Of a stretch of DNA of 64,000 nucleotides, positions 1-11,270 are shown piece after piece. Every line of letters starts with the position of its first letter. The stretch's first letter is position 1. The position numbers and the translations under genes are program-made. The notes below the pieces were generated by a model, which did no database searches, had not been told where the DNA came from, and saw nothing but the letters and a program-made list of their open reading frames with translations. Origin of the DNA: Spinacia oleracea (lineage: Eukaryota > Streptophyta > Magnoliopsida > Caryophyllales > Amaranthaceae); contig NC_079491.1 of assembly GCF_020520425.1 (NCBI RefSeq), forward strand, positions 38,037,027 to 38,101,026, in the 5' to 3' direction.

Positions 1-2702
1 CATCAATCTAGTAATAGTTTTCGCTCAGCGAGGTGTTACTTATTGGTCCTACAGGGGCAAGGTACACAAATAATTGTGAGTACATGTTAGTTTTGGTGAA
101 ACTCAACGATATAAGTAAGGAGTCCTTTTATGTCGTGGCAAATTCGATAGGTTTACCTAATAAGTTCTTAGACGTACCTATCAACCAAGAATAGTTTCTA
201 GACTATTAGCAAAAGGCTTTTGCTTACCTAAAATGTTTTAGAATTGAGTCGACAAACTGTGCTTAATTCTTCAATGGTTTTAGGGTCTTGGAATCATTTT
301 ATTCACACCTGCCGGAACAATATAATCGAATAAAATGCTAATAACTTGTTTGAATTGCATGGTTGCTTTAATTTCAAGTTATTATTCATGATAAATGTTT
401 AGACTTTGCATGCTTCAATGTATGTTTTAATTATTGTTTATAATTAAATATCTTGCACTGCAATAAATCCTTTTAGAAAGGTAACAGTAAATTTCCTCGA
501 TTGGTAGTGAATCCAAGAACGATTCACGGAAAAGAGAGAAAGTGAGCAATTTATAATGTACGTTTCTTATATCGACTTTTATGGTTGTTTTCGAATATCA
601 AAATCGAATAGCAAACCGATTGGTGATTGTGAATTCAAAATACAATGTAGTTTTGAGATCATAAAGCATTGAGTTTAATACGCTCAGCTTTACCAATGGT
701 TAACAACCTAATATCTTTGTCCATTTAATTCTCGAATGAGTCTAGTCCCTAGACATTCGAATAGATCGATGCTTAGAGAACTTTAGAAGCTTCTGGTAAG
801 ATCATCTAGTTGAAACAAAATATTCAACATAAATTAAAATGGTAAAGAACCTTGTTGGTGACATTGGACATGTCTAACAAAGTATAAAAGTCAACACTAA
901 AGAATTCAATTCTTAAGACTATAAGTAAGGGTACAAGAAATAGGAAAACGAGGAATAAATGAAAGGAATTTACAATTCCGCTTCTACCTAAAAGTTAATG
1001 TTTAAAGAGAAGTGACCTAGCAATAAAACTTCCTTGGTATCATATACCGCTTGAGGTTCTTACTTCGGTAATAACTCAAACAATGGAAGCTAGGATACAC
1101 TAATGACCTACAAGTGGGAAATGAAGCATGGCAATGCTACATTAATTGTAGGGTCATCTAGTTTGTTTTAAGTCCTTTCAAAGGCTGGAACTTAATGGCT
1201 ATTTTGTTCCATAATCAGCATACCTAAATTTCTGCTTCAAACACAGAAAGACTCACATTCAGAAGAACAAAAACAATGCTTGGTTGTTTGTTTATTTGAA
1301 TGAAATGGTCATTTACGGGATGAGTCAATATGCTTGATTAAAACAAACAACTCTTTAAAGAACTTTACTAGGTTCAAATCAACCCCTTGATTTGAGTTCC
1401 ACTAATCTTTGGCATTGTTGCTTAGACCATATCAACAAGTTAACATTCAAAAGCTCTATTTTAATGGACTTTTGAAAGTTGGTTGATTTCTAGATCAACT
1501 TAAGACAAGCTAGTCTTACTTGTTGAAAGTAACAAAAGATATGAACTATTGTTAGAACGCCTAGACAATAGAGTTCAAAGCTAAAGAAAGATTTTATGAC
1601 TTTATTATTTCACATGGATTTGAGTGAATATAGGTTTATTTACTCAAATGTGATATAAGTTGAATCTGTTTGGCTAGTTCAAAGATTCAGAAGTATAAAA
1701 TCCACTTGGCAAGAAATCATAAAGATCTAGGTTAGATCATGTTGATGATTACTTGAGACCAAATATGATCATCAATGATTGTGTGTTGTAATTTCACAAT
1801 CTAGGTCCATAAGATATGGCATAATCGAAGTCAATTAGTACTTGATTCGATCAATGATGGATCATAAAGACTTTTCCTATAATTTCTAAAACAAAATGCT
1901 CAACTACCACCAAACTAAACCAAATTCGTCAAAGCTATTGAAAAGTAATTTCAGAATAACTTTTCATAAAATATCTAGAGAGTTGCAAAACTCAGTGGGA
2001 GCTTAGTGTTTGTTATTCAACAAACTAAGGTCCAAGTAAAGATATATGTTTCATTGTGATTTATTCAAATGAGACACAAGGGTATTGTTTCTACCACGAA
2101 TTTTTGAGAACATAATGTTTGTTTGCTCGAAATAATGTCCTTTTGGAGATTCGTTTCCAAAATGACAAGTGGGAGAAAATAGACCTCGAAAGTTTTCGAG
2201 GCGAACAACAAACATAAACAGACATTCCGGAGGCTTTTCGAAGTGCTTCAGAAAATCCGAACTTATTCTTTAAGGACTTTAGAAGTGGCTTTAAAGAATA
2301 GACATATCTTAGAAGACTTTACAAGTGCTTCAAAGAGAACAGAATATTCAAAGGACCTTCAAGTGGCTATTGATATTCTATTGTTTGATGTTCTATACCC
2401 AAGTAGGCATAGAATTCAAGTCACTGAAACTATGAGATTCTTCTATTAGATAGTAAAGAAACATAGAGATCAGGTCAATGAAACTATGAGATTCTTCTAT
2501 TAAATAGTGAAGAAACCTACAACTTGCAGTCAAACTATTATCATGTAGATTAATGAGTTTGTGACTTGTAAGAAAGCTATGACGAAACCTAGATTCCCTA
2601 AAATGGTTAGAGGCCATATATAGACTCAAATGTTTTAAATGGTTAGAGGCCATAAAACATACTCAATGTTTTGATGACAAAATTGAAATTTTGTTGATTT
2701 GC

Positions 2703-2874
2703 AAGAATGGGTTCACACCTATTGGTTGCAAGTTTGTTTTAAGGATAAAAACCATCAAACATAAAATTGTGTTCACACACAAAGCGTAATTAGTTGCTAA
2801 AGGTTACAAGCAAATTCATGGTGTGAATTGTGTTGAAACCTCATGCATAATCGTAATGCTCAAGTCTATAATTC
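2703..2874 (+). pseudogene. Copia reverse transcriptase remnant in copy A
   Basis: Translation in one frame gives GCKFV-RIKTIKH...VFTHKA, a stop, then LVAKGYKQIHG. This matches the start of the copia RT domain (consensus GCKWVFKIK...KARLVAKGYTQ). The catalytic blocks downstream are not recognisable. The same remnant occurs in copy B at 13555-13746, so the decay predates amplification of the family. Confidence 0.65.
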
Positions 2875-5237
2875 AAGCAATGATTGCATATTGGTACATA
2901 TAGCAATTGGATGACAAAACGTATTCCTCAATCAAATGTTGGAATAAACTATGTACATGGTATGTCATAGGATTTGTGGATCCAAATAAATGCTTGAAAG
3001 AGAAAGCTAGCTTATAAAATCTAAGTACAGATTTAAGCAAGCAATTGGGAATTGGAACTGTATTTTAAGTGAAGCTAATAAGCATTTTAGTTTCATAAAA
3101 TATACATGATTCTTATACATATATAAGAAGTTTAGTGGGAGTACATAAAAACTTAATTGGTCCTATGTGTATCACACACATATCTCTCTATTGTAAAATA
3201 ACATTCAAATGCTAATGACTTAGATTTGAGATTATTCATCAATGATGGACCATGGCGAAACTTAGTACATACTGGGTATTAAGATCTATTTACAAAGATC
3301 TTATGATATTGTTTTGGATTAAGCAATGGCATTTACTAAATCAAACACGAAAGACTCCATTGGAGATATTCGACCCATATGAATAAATCTAAGTAAAGGA
3401 TGTTTGAACTATGTATAAGCATTTACTAAGTTAAACATCAGAGGATCTAAATAAGATTCTTAAACCTATATTATATGTCAAAGAATTTAGTTGGATTCAG
3501 TATCTGCTGAAATTGAATGAGCTAAAGTTACATGAATAGAATTCAATTGGGAATTATTCTGCAAAAGAATTTATCATGTATGATATAATATGAGGGTCGC
3601 CAAAAACGTATCGTATGACTTTAGCCATGACGAACATATACCAATCTCTATTGATCTAAGTAAAGATCAACTAGATTGAGATCAAGAATACTTATGGTAC
3701 TTAAAAGGTACATATGAATAGTTCTTGATTCAAGGAAATAAAGATATGCTAAATATTGATGCTGCACGCATAAACACTGGCAAAGGATCAAGCAAGACCC
3801 TTTGGAGTTAACCATTGATAAGGACGAGCTATAGAGCATCGTGTTTTGAAATGGCAACATGGATTGGAGACCATGAGTTGTTGCGTGTGAAATTAAAATA
3901 ATAATTTCTATGTTCTAAGATATAGTTGGAGAGTCTTCCACATATCTATGAACTGCTTGGATAGGTAAATCCAAAAAAAGCATCACTAGCAACCTATACA
4001 GTTGAAGTAAAAGTAATTATTGCCTAAGAAGCAATAAAACAGGGTTGTTTAAAGTTCTTCACTGAACTTGGGTAGATCACCTATCTGCTGGCTTGATGGT
4101 TCTTCATTGAAAAATGCGTAGAACCACTCTTGAAGCAAGAAAAACGTCTGCTAACTTGATGGTTCTTCATTGCAAAATGAGTAGAACCACCATTGAAGTA
4201 AGAAAGACTAGATCACATAATAAACAAACTCGAAAAGATCTTATCATCATATCTCGAAGAACATTCGATGAAAAGGATATTAAGATTGGCAAAGCATGAT
4301 AACTAAACCTATGCAACAAGTGAGAAGCAACACTCACGTTGTAGCACTGGAAATCAAGCATAGCTTTGAATTCCATGAATTGTTTTAGAAGATGGGTTTG
4401 AGGCCCATGGTTATAAAACATTGGGGTTGAACATTTATCATATATGAAAAGTATTTTCATATTCCATTTAATCTTGGTTTAGTATTAAATGATGAGTCCC
4501 TTCAAATTTGACGATATATTCAAGATAGACTGTCAGGACCAGTCCTGTGACTAAGAAATGTCTATCAAGTGAACTTGAATGTCAAAGGTTGAAAATGGTC
4601 CCTAGTCGGAGTTTTCTATAAAATTGGACGCATAGAAAACGTTAGACGATTAGAATGCAAGATGACTAGTAGTTCTGTTTCTTGAACTATGTGGACATGG
4701 CAATGTCATAATCATTTGCATAGATACTTACTTTGGGAAGACTAGTATCGGACAAGACCTATGAAACTTTACTGTAAGAGATGAAAATCTGTCATAAGTA
4801 AATTTCATTAAATTATTAGACACTAAATCCTCAATACCTGAGTGATTTGAGATTACTTGTTTGAGAACTGGTTGCTTTGACGTTGACCAACCGTCGCACC
4901 GTAAAAGGAGGCTATAAAGGCAACGCTCAGGTAATCACCTATCAAACGAAGTCTAATCTCAAGATCGCAAGATTGGGATTGTCCTCCCATAAATCGGGAT
5001 GAGATGCTTAAAAGTTGTACAAGGCCACTCGGAGAGCTAGAAACTGTGAAATGCATGGCCGTGCTCGGATGAATCATAGGCTATGATTATCTGTTTATTT
5101 GATCAGTTGAACTCTGAAACCGAGGAACACCTCTGGACATAATAAGGATGACAACTCTTACCTTATGTTCAAGAGCAAGCATCGAGCGACAAAGGAATTA
5201 GGAAATGCACACTTGTCCCTAAGGACAAGTGGGAGAC

Positions 5238-6655
5238 TGAAGGAAATAATGCCCTTGGTCCAAGTATGCATTCTATGTTAAGTCTAATAAATGCGGTTCA
5301 GTATTAATTAACAAGTTAATAATTCAGTGAGATCAAGTGAGCTGAATGCCTAGCTAGAGGCCGCTTCAGTTCAAGTGGAATTAATAATATTAATCCACAG
5401 CTTACTCTTGACTGAACCCGTAGGGTCACACAAATAGTACGTAAACGGATCAAGTATTTAATGGCATTAAATACTCCATCTATGAATATTCGGAACCGAC
5501 GGATCTTGGTTTCAGTGGGAGCTAAGATCGTCACAGGCAAGAAATGAATACTCCGGAAACGATGATATTACCGGAAACGGAAATATGGATCGTATCGGAA
5601 ATATAAATATTATCCAAGTCGTAGATGTTGCCGGAAACGGAAACATGGTACCTATCGGAAAATATTATCGGAAATGGAAATATTGCCAGAATCGGAAATA
5701 TTGCCGGAAACGGAAATATTGTCAGAATCGGAAATATTACCGGAATCGGAAAATAATTCCGGAAACGGAAATATTAAATATTTGTTTGAAACGGAAATTA
5801 ATTCCGGAATCGGAAATATTAAATATTGTTCGTATCGGAAATGAATTCCGGAATCGGAAAATTTAATCGGAAGCACATCGTACGAATAAGCATCGGACGA
5901 GGCCTGCCGGACGAGGCCCAGCACGAAGCCAGGCCATCGCCCAGCAAGCCAAGCGCGCCGCACAAACAGCCACGCCAGGCCCAGCGCAAGGCCAGGCCCA
6001 GCAGGCTGCGCAGCGCGCACAGCGCGCACAGCGCGCACAGCCCGCGCAGCGCGCAGCGCGCGCGGGCGCTGCGTGGGCTAGTGCTCGCGCGCACGCATGG
6101 GGCCCATCGTGGCTGCCGTGCGTGTGTGTGCAAGTGTTTGTGTTCGTGCACGTTTCCTAAAACATGCAGAGTTCGGTTAATGATTAAATTCCTAATTCTA
6201 TTTGATAAATTAATTAAATTAGAGTTCTTGTAGAATTCTAGGTTTAATTAATTTGTATCTGAATAGGATTTCGATTCCCTTTCCATACCCCTATAAATAT
6301 GAGGCTAGGGCTCACAATTTATAATAAGTTTTAAAAAGTATTCAAAGTGAGTTTTTGAGAAAAAATTCAAACACACATCTTGCTCAAATTGCCGAAATTT
6401 TCTAGTACCTTAAGGGCGATTCTAGTTGGTCAATCTTAAGGCGGATCCGGACGTGCTGTGGACTATCTACGGAGGGACGACACTTGGAGTCCTAAAGACT
6501 TGTTCTTGTTCGGTTCGGGCGCAGCTAGGGAGGGCACGCAACAAAGAGTATGCATCTAAATTATGCTATATGATTATGTGTAAATAATATGTTGTCCTGG
6601 GTTAATGGTTGTTTCCGCATGATCTATGTAATGTCATATGTATCATAACCTAACA
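5238..6655 (+). repeat. 3' LTR of copia-derived copy A
   Basis: The LTR begins TGAAGGAAATAATG and ends CATAACCTAACA, the TG...CA form expected of an LTR, and is 1418 bp long. It matches the LTRs of copy B at 9811-11256 and 18584-19991. A TATA box (TATAAATA, 6292-6299) sits downstream of a GC-rich block, marking a likely Pol II promoter. It contains the short-unit array at 5555-5870. Confidence 0.88.
5555..5870 (+). repeat. Short tandem array (CGGAAATATT-type units) in the LTR
   Basis: Units of roughly 12-18 bp built on CCGGAAACGGAAATATT or CCGGAATCGGAAATATT repeat across about 300 bp. Equivalent arrays lie in the copy B LTRs at about 10620-10930 and 19365-19675. Each is followed on the element's sense strand by a GC-rich block of GCGCGCAGCGCGCACA type (5880-6130 here; about 10370-10610 and 19100-19350 in B). 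The open reading frames that cross these blocks are low-complexity and not credible genes. Confidence 0.8.
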
Positions 6656-6689
6656 AGTACTACTACATACGATTGAATCATTGTGTATT

Positions 6690-7145
6690 TATTAATTTCC
6701 AAACAAATCTAACAAATTGCAAGCAGATGCCCCTTGAAATCTATCAGGTATTCCAGTTTCCTTTTCCTAACTTTTCAAACAAACATAACAAATTGCAAAC
6801 TACTGCAACTTGGAATTAGCCAAGTATTACAAATCAGAATAACTTTAAGGCTAAAACTTCCATCAAAAAAATAGCTCAACAAACATCTATTACAATATAA
6901 AGCTTAGACTAACACCTTAAAAAGTTGTATTAGGAAAAAGGTCAATAAAATTAATAGATAGTTCAAACAAAACAAAAAAAAATCATAAACCCTATAATTC
7001 ATTAACAATCCCAGAATTTTTTTTAAAAAAAACTCCATTTACAGATAAAACATGGGTAATGGTATTAATGTAAGAACAATCAAAAGCCATGTACCTTTTG
7101 GTCCACAAATGCATTGGAATGGGCGATAATCTAGGAATTAAGTGT
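6690..7145. repeat. Direct duplication, copy 1 (gene-derived)
   Basis: This segment is repeated, with divergence, at 7915-8132 and continues at 21212-21340. The second copy was split by insertion of the solo LTR. Shared landmarks are AACAAATTGCAAGCAG, TTTCCTTTTCCTAACTTTTCAAACAA, GGAATTAGCCAAGTAT and ATAAACCCT. At 7092-7142 on the - strand it encodes a stretch ending FQCICGPKGT. That corresponds to the C-terminal part of the exon at 21285-21434 (FRCVCGPKGA), but here it is preceded by a stop. Confidence 0.6.
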
Positions 7146-7341
7146 AAAACTGTGCACGTCTGGAACTGAGTTCCAAACCCTTACCTATGGAAAAATCACA
7201 TCGACTTGTGTTGCTAATGCTAAGTAAGATATGACGTACAAATGAAACAAAAAAGCACTGATAGTAAAAGGTATACAATATAAAACTTTAAAACACCAGA
7301 TATTTATCGATTAAAAACTACTACTGATAGTAAGAGCTTAC

Positions 7342-7559
7342 GATGGGGCAAGTGATGGTTTCATCAAGTGTTAATAAGTCAAAAGAGCCTAATGCATGAC
7401 ATAGTTCCCTAAGTACTTGGATGACCTTGAGAGATAGACAAGAGCTATGACCAACGACAACAAGATACAGATTCCAAAAATCCAAATTAATAGTATCCCG
7501 CCAGATGCACCTTCAATATTTAATAGGAAATGGGGGAGAGCAATTCCCATTTGGAATCC
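7342..7559 (-). pseudogene. ERdj2/Sec63-like J-protein, exon fragment (membrane segment)
   Basis: The - strand reads [20 protein letters not shown], then [20 protein letters not shown], then [16 protein letters not shown], a stop, ALLTY, a stop and HLMKPSLAPS. It lies between an AG acceptor (7560-7561) and a GT donor (7340-7341). This is the conserved region of plant ERdj2 (Sec63 homologue, ER translocon J-protein) just after the J domain, including a transmembrane segment. Two in-frame stops, loss of the rest of the gene and retained intron borders show a genomic, unprocessed fragment. The identification is from memory of the family and not from a search. Confidence 0.72.
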
Positions 7560-7689
7560 CTGCCGACATACAAGATAATAACTGCAGTGAGATGCTCAAT
7601 ATATACCTGGATGACTGACGGAGAAATACATGATCTCACAAAATTGATGATACGGACAACATACTTTAAAACAGAATAAGAGAATGTGA

Positions 7690-7795
7690 CTGTCTCCCAT
7701 CTAGATGACCATACTTTTCATAATTCTCGCGGGAAACGGGATCAGTCAAGGTCGAATAAGCTTTTGAAATAAACCCACAAGATACTTGTTAGCCT
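7690..7795 (-). pseudogene. ERdj2/Sec63-like J-protein, exon fragment (end of J domain)
   Basis: The - strand encodes EANKYLV and, after a one-base frame change, [20 protein letters not shown] followed by GHLDGRQ. This is the end of the J domain of plant ERdj2. It directly precedes, across a 130-bp intron, the exon at 7342-7559, in the normal gene order. The donor reads CAG-TC in place of CAG-GT, so splicing would fail. It is a pseudogene fragment. Confidence 0.7.
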
Positions 7796-7914
7796 CTGCA
7801 AAGAAAACAAAATACACCAGCACATTAGGAATAGGTAGGCATATAAATCAACAAGAAAAAGTAAAGTAGCATTTTATCTAAAAAGAAAAAGGAATAGGTC
7901 CCAATTGGTTAGCC

Positions 7915-8132
7915 TTTTTATCTAATTTTCCAAACAAACCTAACAAATTGCAAGCAGTTGCACCTTCAAATTTACCAGGTATTCGAGTTTCCTTTTCCTA
8001 ACTTTTCAAACAAGCATAACGAATTGCAAACTACTACAATATGGAATTAGCCAAGTATAAAGCTTAGACTAACAACTTAAACAGTTGAGAAAAATTCAAT
8101 AAAATTATAATTCAAACAAAACAAAAATAACC
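7915..8132. repeat. Direct duplication, copy 2 (left part, up to the LTR insertion)
   Basis: This is the homologue of 6690-6975. The match resumes after the solo LTR at 21212 with TCATAAACCCTGTAAATTCATTG. That confirms the LTR, with target duplication TAACC, landed inside this unit. Confidence 0.6.
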
Positions 8133-9810
8133 TGTAATCCCCCGTAATTTTATACATTTCATTTATATATTTTAACGTATATTTAATATATTTAAATAAG
8201 AATTTATGAATTTTGGAAATAAATATATAGTTAACGTATATATATTTATTAAATTTTAATATTTTCAACGATTTACGAAATCGAAAATGATTTTAGAATT
8301 TTAAGTTGAAAAGAATTTGAATTACGAAAATTGATTGAATTTAGAAAACGATCCAATTCAGTTTTGGACTCGAATCATAAAAGCTAAATCCTAAGTCTAG
8401 CCCACTTGGAAAGCCCAACATTAAAACCCAAACTCAAACCCTCCCCTTCTTTCTTCTAATTCACGTGAAAGCTAGGAAGAGAAAAACAAAACCCTCCTTC
8501 ACTATTCACGTAAGTTTTCAAACCCTCAAGAACTCATCTTCTCTCTCTTCTCGTCGCTGCTCTCCTCCTTCACGCCGTTGCTCCAGCCGCCGGTCTCCTC
8601 GCCGTCGGTAAGTATCCTTCGACCTTCTCCTTCGTCGTCCTTTTTCCCCTGTTTTCGTTCTTCCTTGCGTTTCCTCTCCTCCTTAATGCTTTGTCTTCTT
8701 GAACAGCCACCAAGGCCGCCGGACCGCGTCGATGTCCTCGCCGGTAAGCCACCGCTTCATCTCCTCGTCGTTCCCTTCTTTTCTTTCGATTCACTGCTGT
8801 TCGTCCTCCCTCACTCCCCTCCTCTTGTTCGACTTGCGCACAGCACCACCCGCGACAGCAACCACCGCTGCCGCCACGTCAACAACCCAGCCGGCCGCCG
8901 CTGACCGCGTCGTGCACCGCCTAGCCTTTCCTCTCCTCTTTCTTGGTTATTTCTTAAACCCTAAGTAACTAATTATTTTAATTATAGTTTGTTAATTTAA
9001 ATGATGTTCTTGAATTAAATTTATAATTTTGTTGTTGAATATGATTTCCAGATTTGGGTGTTGATATTATAAACCAATTATTTTCAGTTTTGGTTAATTA
9101 AAAATAAGTTAGGGCTTAATGAGGTTTTATTAATTTGAATTACGTTTTCGTGAATTAAAGTTATGGTTTTTGTGATTAAATTATAAATTTCAGATTATGC
9201 AAATTATATAATAAAGTTATTAATTTTCAGATTATCAAATTACTTTGAAATATTAATTTTGATTGTTTAAAGTATGAAATTCAAGGTTTTTATGATTATT
9301 AATCATGGTAGGTTGAGTATGGATTATTGAATTTGTCGTTTTGAGATACTAGGAACATAGATTGACCTCGGTGAAGCTTTTAAATGAATTTATATTGCTG
9401 AAAATTTAAAGTACGATGTTTGCAAAAAGTTTTCAACGAATTTCAATCACTAATTCAATAAATATGATGCTAGGAAATCAAATGTTTAAGTTTAGATATT
9501 GGGGAAAGTTCTAAATATGTTTAGGATGCATTTAGAATGCTTTATTATGGTTGCCAATGATTAGAAATTGATTGGGATTACTTGTTGGTTGTTTTAGGCG
9601 GAGAATTCTCTTTAGGCGACTTTTGAAAGTGTTAAAGTGGCCTATCAATTTGTTTACACAAGGTACGTACATACCTGCGTGCTTGGAATGTGTGCTAATT
9701 GTTGAAACCATGTTGAATTTGTTGTTGAACTTGGTTATGTTGATATTATTGTTGAACTTGGTGATGTTGATATTAAGAACGAACTTGGTTATATGGAATG
9801 TGCATGTTTA
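8133..9810 (+). repeat. Solo gypsy-type LTR, left part
   Basis: It begins TGTAATCCCCC with left target duplication TAACC (8128-8132). It is homologous to the reverse complement of the LTRs at 47944-50659 and 55605-58336. Shared blocks include the TC-rich segment around 8520-8960, TTTCTTAAACCCTAAGTAA, and TAGGCGGAGAATTCTCTTTAGG. Copy B of the copia-derived element interrupts it after GTTTA (9806-9810). No internal domain or second LTR of this insertion is present, so it is a solo LTR left by LTR-LTR recombination. It is visibly more diverged than the two LTRs near 50-58 kb, so it is older. Confidence 0.9.
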
Positions 9811-11256
9811 TGTTAGGTTATGATACATATGACATTACATAGATCATGCGGAAACAACCATTTAACCCAGGACAACATATTATTTACACATAATCATATA
9901 GCATAATTTAGATGCATACTCTTTGTTGCGTGCCCTCCCTAGCTGCGCCCGAACCGAACAAGAACAAGTCTTTAGGACTCCAAGTGTCGTCCCTCCGTAG
10001 ATAGTCCACAGCATGTCCGGATCCGCCTTAAGATTGACCAACTAGAATCGCCCTTAAGGTACTAGAAAATTTCGGCACTTTTATGAGCAAGATGTGTGTT
10101 TTAGTTTTCTCTCAAAAACTCACCTTTTTGAATACTTTTAAACTCGTTATAAATTGTGAGCCCTAGCCTCATATTTATAGGGGTATGGAAAGGGAATCGA
10201 AATCCTATTCAGATACAAATTAATTAAACCTAGAATTCTACAAGAACTCTAATTTAATTAATTTATCAAATAGAATTAGGAATTTAATCATTAACCGAAC
10301 TCTGCATGTTTTAGGAAACGTGCACGAACACAAACACTTGCACACACACGCACGGCAGCCACGATGGGCCCCATGCGTGCGCGCGAGCAGCAGCCCACGC
10401 AGCGCCCGGGCGCGCTGCGCGCTGCGCGTGCTGTGCGCGCTGTGCGCGTGCTGTGCGCGCTGTGCGCGTGCTGTGCGCGCTGCGCAGCCTGCTGGGCCTG
10501 GCCTTGCGCTGGGCCTGGCGTGGCTGTTTGTGCGGCGCGCTTGGCTTGCTGGGCGATGGCCTGGCTTCGTGCTGGGCCTCGTCCGGCAGGCCTCGTCCGA
10601 TGCTTATTCGTACGATGCGCTTCCGATTAAATTTTCCGATTCCGGAATTCATTTCCGATACGAACAATATTTAATATTTCCGATTCCGGAATTAATTTCC
10701 GTTTCGAACAAATATTTAATATTTCCGTTTCCGGAATTATTTTCCGATTCCGGTAATATTTCCGATTCTGACAATATTTCCGTTTCCGGCAATATTTCCG
10801 ATTCTGGCAATATTTCCATTTCCGATAATATTTTCCGATACGTACCATGTTTCCGTTTCCGGCAACATCTACGACTTGGATAATATTTATATTTCCGATA
10901 CGATCCATATTTCCGTTTCCGGCAATATCATTGTTTCCGGAGTATTCATTTCTTGCCTGTGACGATCTTAGCTCCCACTGAAACCAAGATCCGTCGATTC
11001 CGAATATTCATAGATGGAGTATTTAATGCCATTAAATACTTGATCCGTTTACGTACTATTTGTGTGACCCTACGGGTTCAGTCAAGAATAAGCTGTGGAT
11101 TAATATCATTAATTCCACTTGAACTGAAGCGGCCTCTAGCTAGGCATTCAGCTCACTTGATCTCACTGAATTATTAACTTGTTTAATTAATACTGAACCG
11201 CATTTATTAGACTTAACATAGAATGCATACTTGGACCAAGGGCATTATTTCCTTCA
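9811..11256 (-). repeat. 3' LTR of copy B
   Basis: On the - strand it starts TGAAGGAAATAATG at 11256 and ends CCTAACA at 9811. TATA box TATAAATA is at 10172-10179 (reverse). It is 1446 bp and homologous to 5238-6655 and 18584-19991. Confidence 0.9.
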
Positions 11257-11270
11257 GTCTCCCACTTGTC
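11257..11270 (-). promoter_or_regulatory. Polypurine tract of copy B
   Basis: The - strand reads CAAGTGGGAGAC directly before the 3' LTR, the normal place for plus-strand priming. The same tract precedes the 3' LTR of copy A at 5226-5237. Confidence 0.7.

Larger units (their letters stand above)
1..6655 (+). mobile_element. Copia-derived non-autonomous LTR retrotransposon, copy A (5' end outside window)
   Basis: The stretch is the near-identical reverse complement of 9811-16436, where a complete copy with both LTRs is seen, so this is the 3' part of the same element in + orientation. It ends in a 3' LTR (5238-6655) preceded by a purine-rich tract (AAGTGGGAGAC, 5227-5237). The interior has no long ORF. 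The only recognisable coding trace is a copia reverse transcriptase remnant near 2703-2874. The 5' LTR, primer site and left target duplication lie left of the window, so the insertion site cannot be tested. It must have been moved by proteins supplied by another element. Confidence 0.88.

Noticed and set aside
5555-5870. CRISPR-like spaced repeats
   Set aside because: Units are contiguous, short and imperfect, lie within an LTR, and the organism is a plant. This is a minisatellite.
5652-6233. ORFs of about 110-135 codons over the GC-rich LTR block (also 10311-10883 and 19037-19643)
   Set aside because: They are open on both strands because of GC and CGGAAAT repeats. Translations are repeat-like Ala/Arg/Cys or Ile/Ser/Asp strings with no domain.
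6651-6660. Target duplication AGTAC for copy A
   Set aside because: The left flank lies outside the window, so a match cannot be tested.
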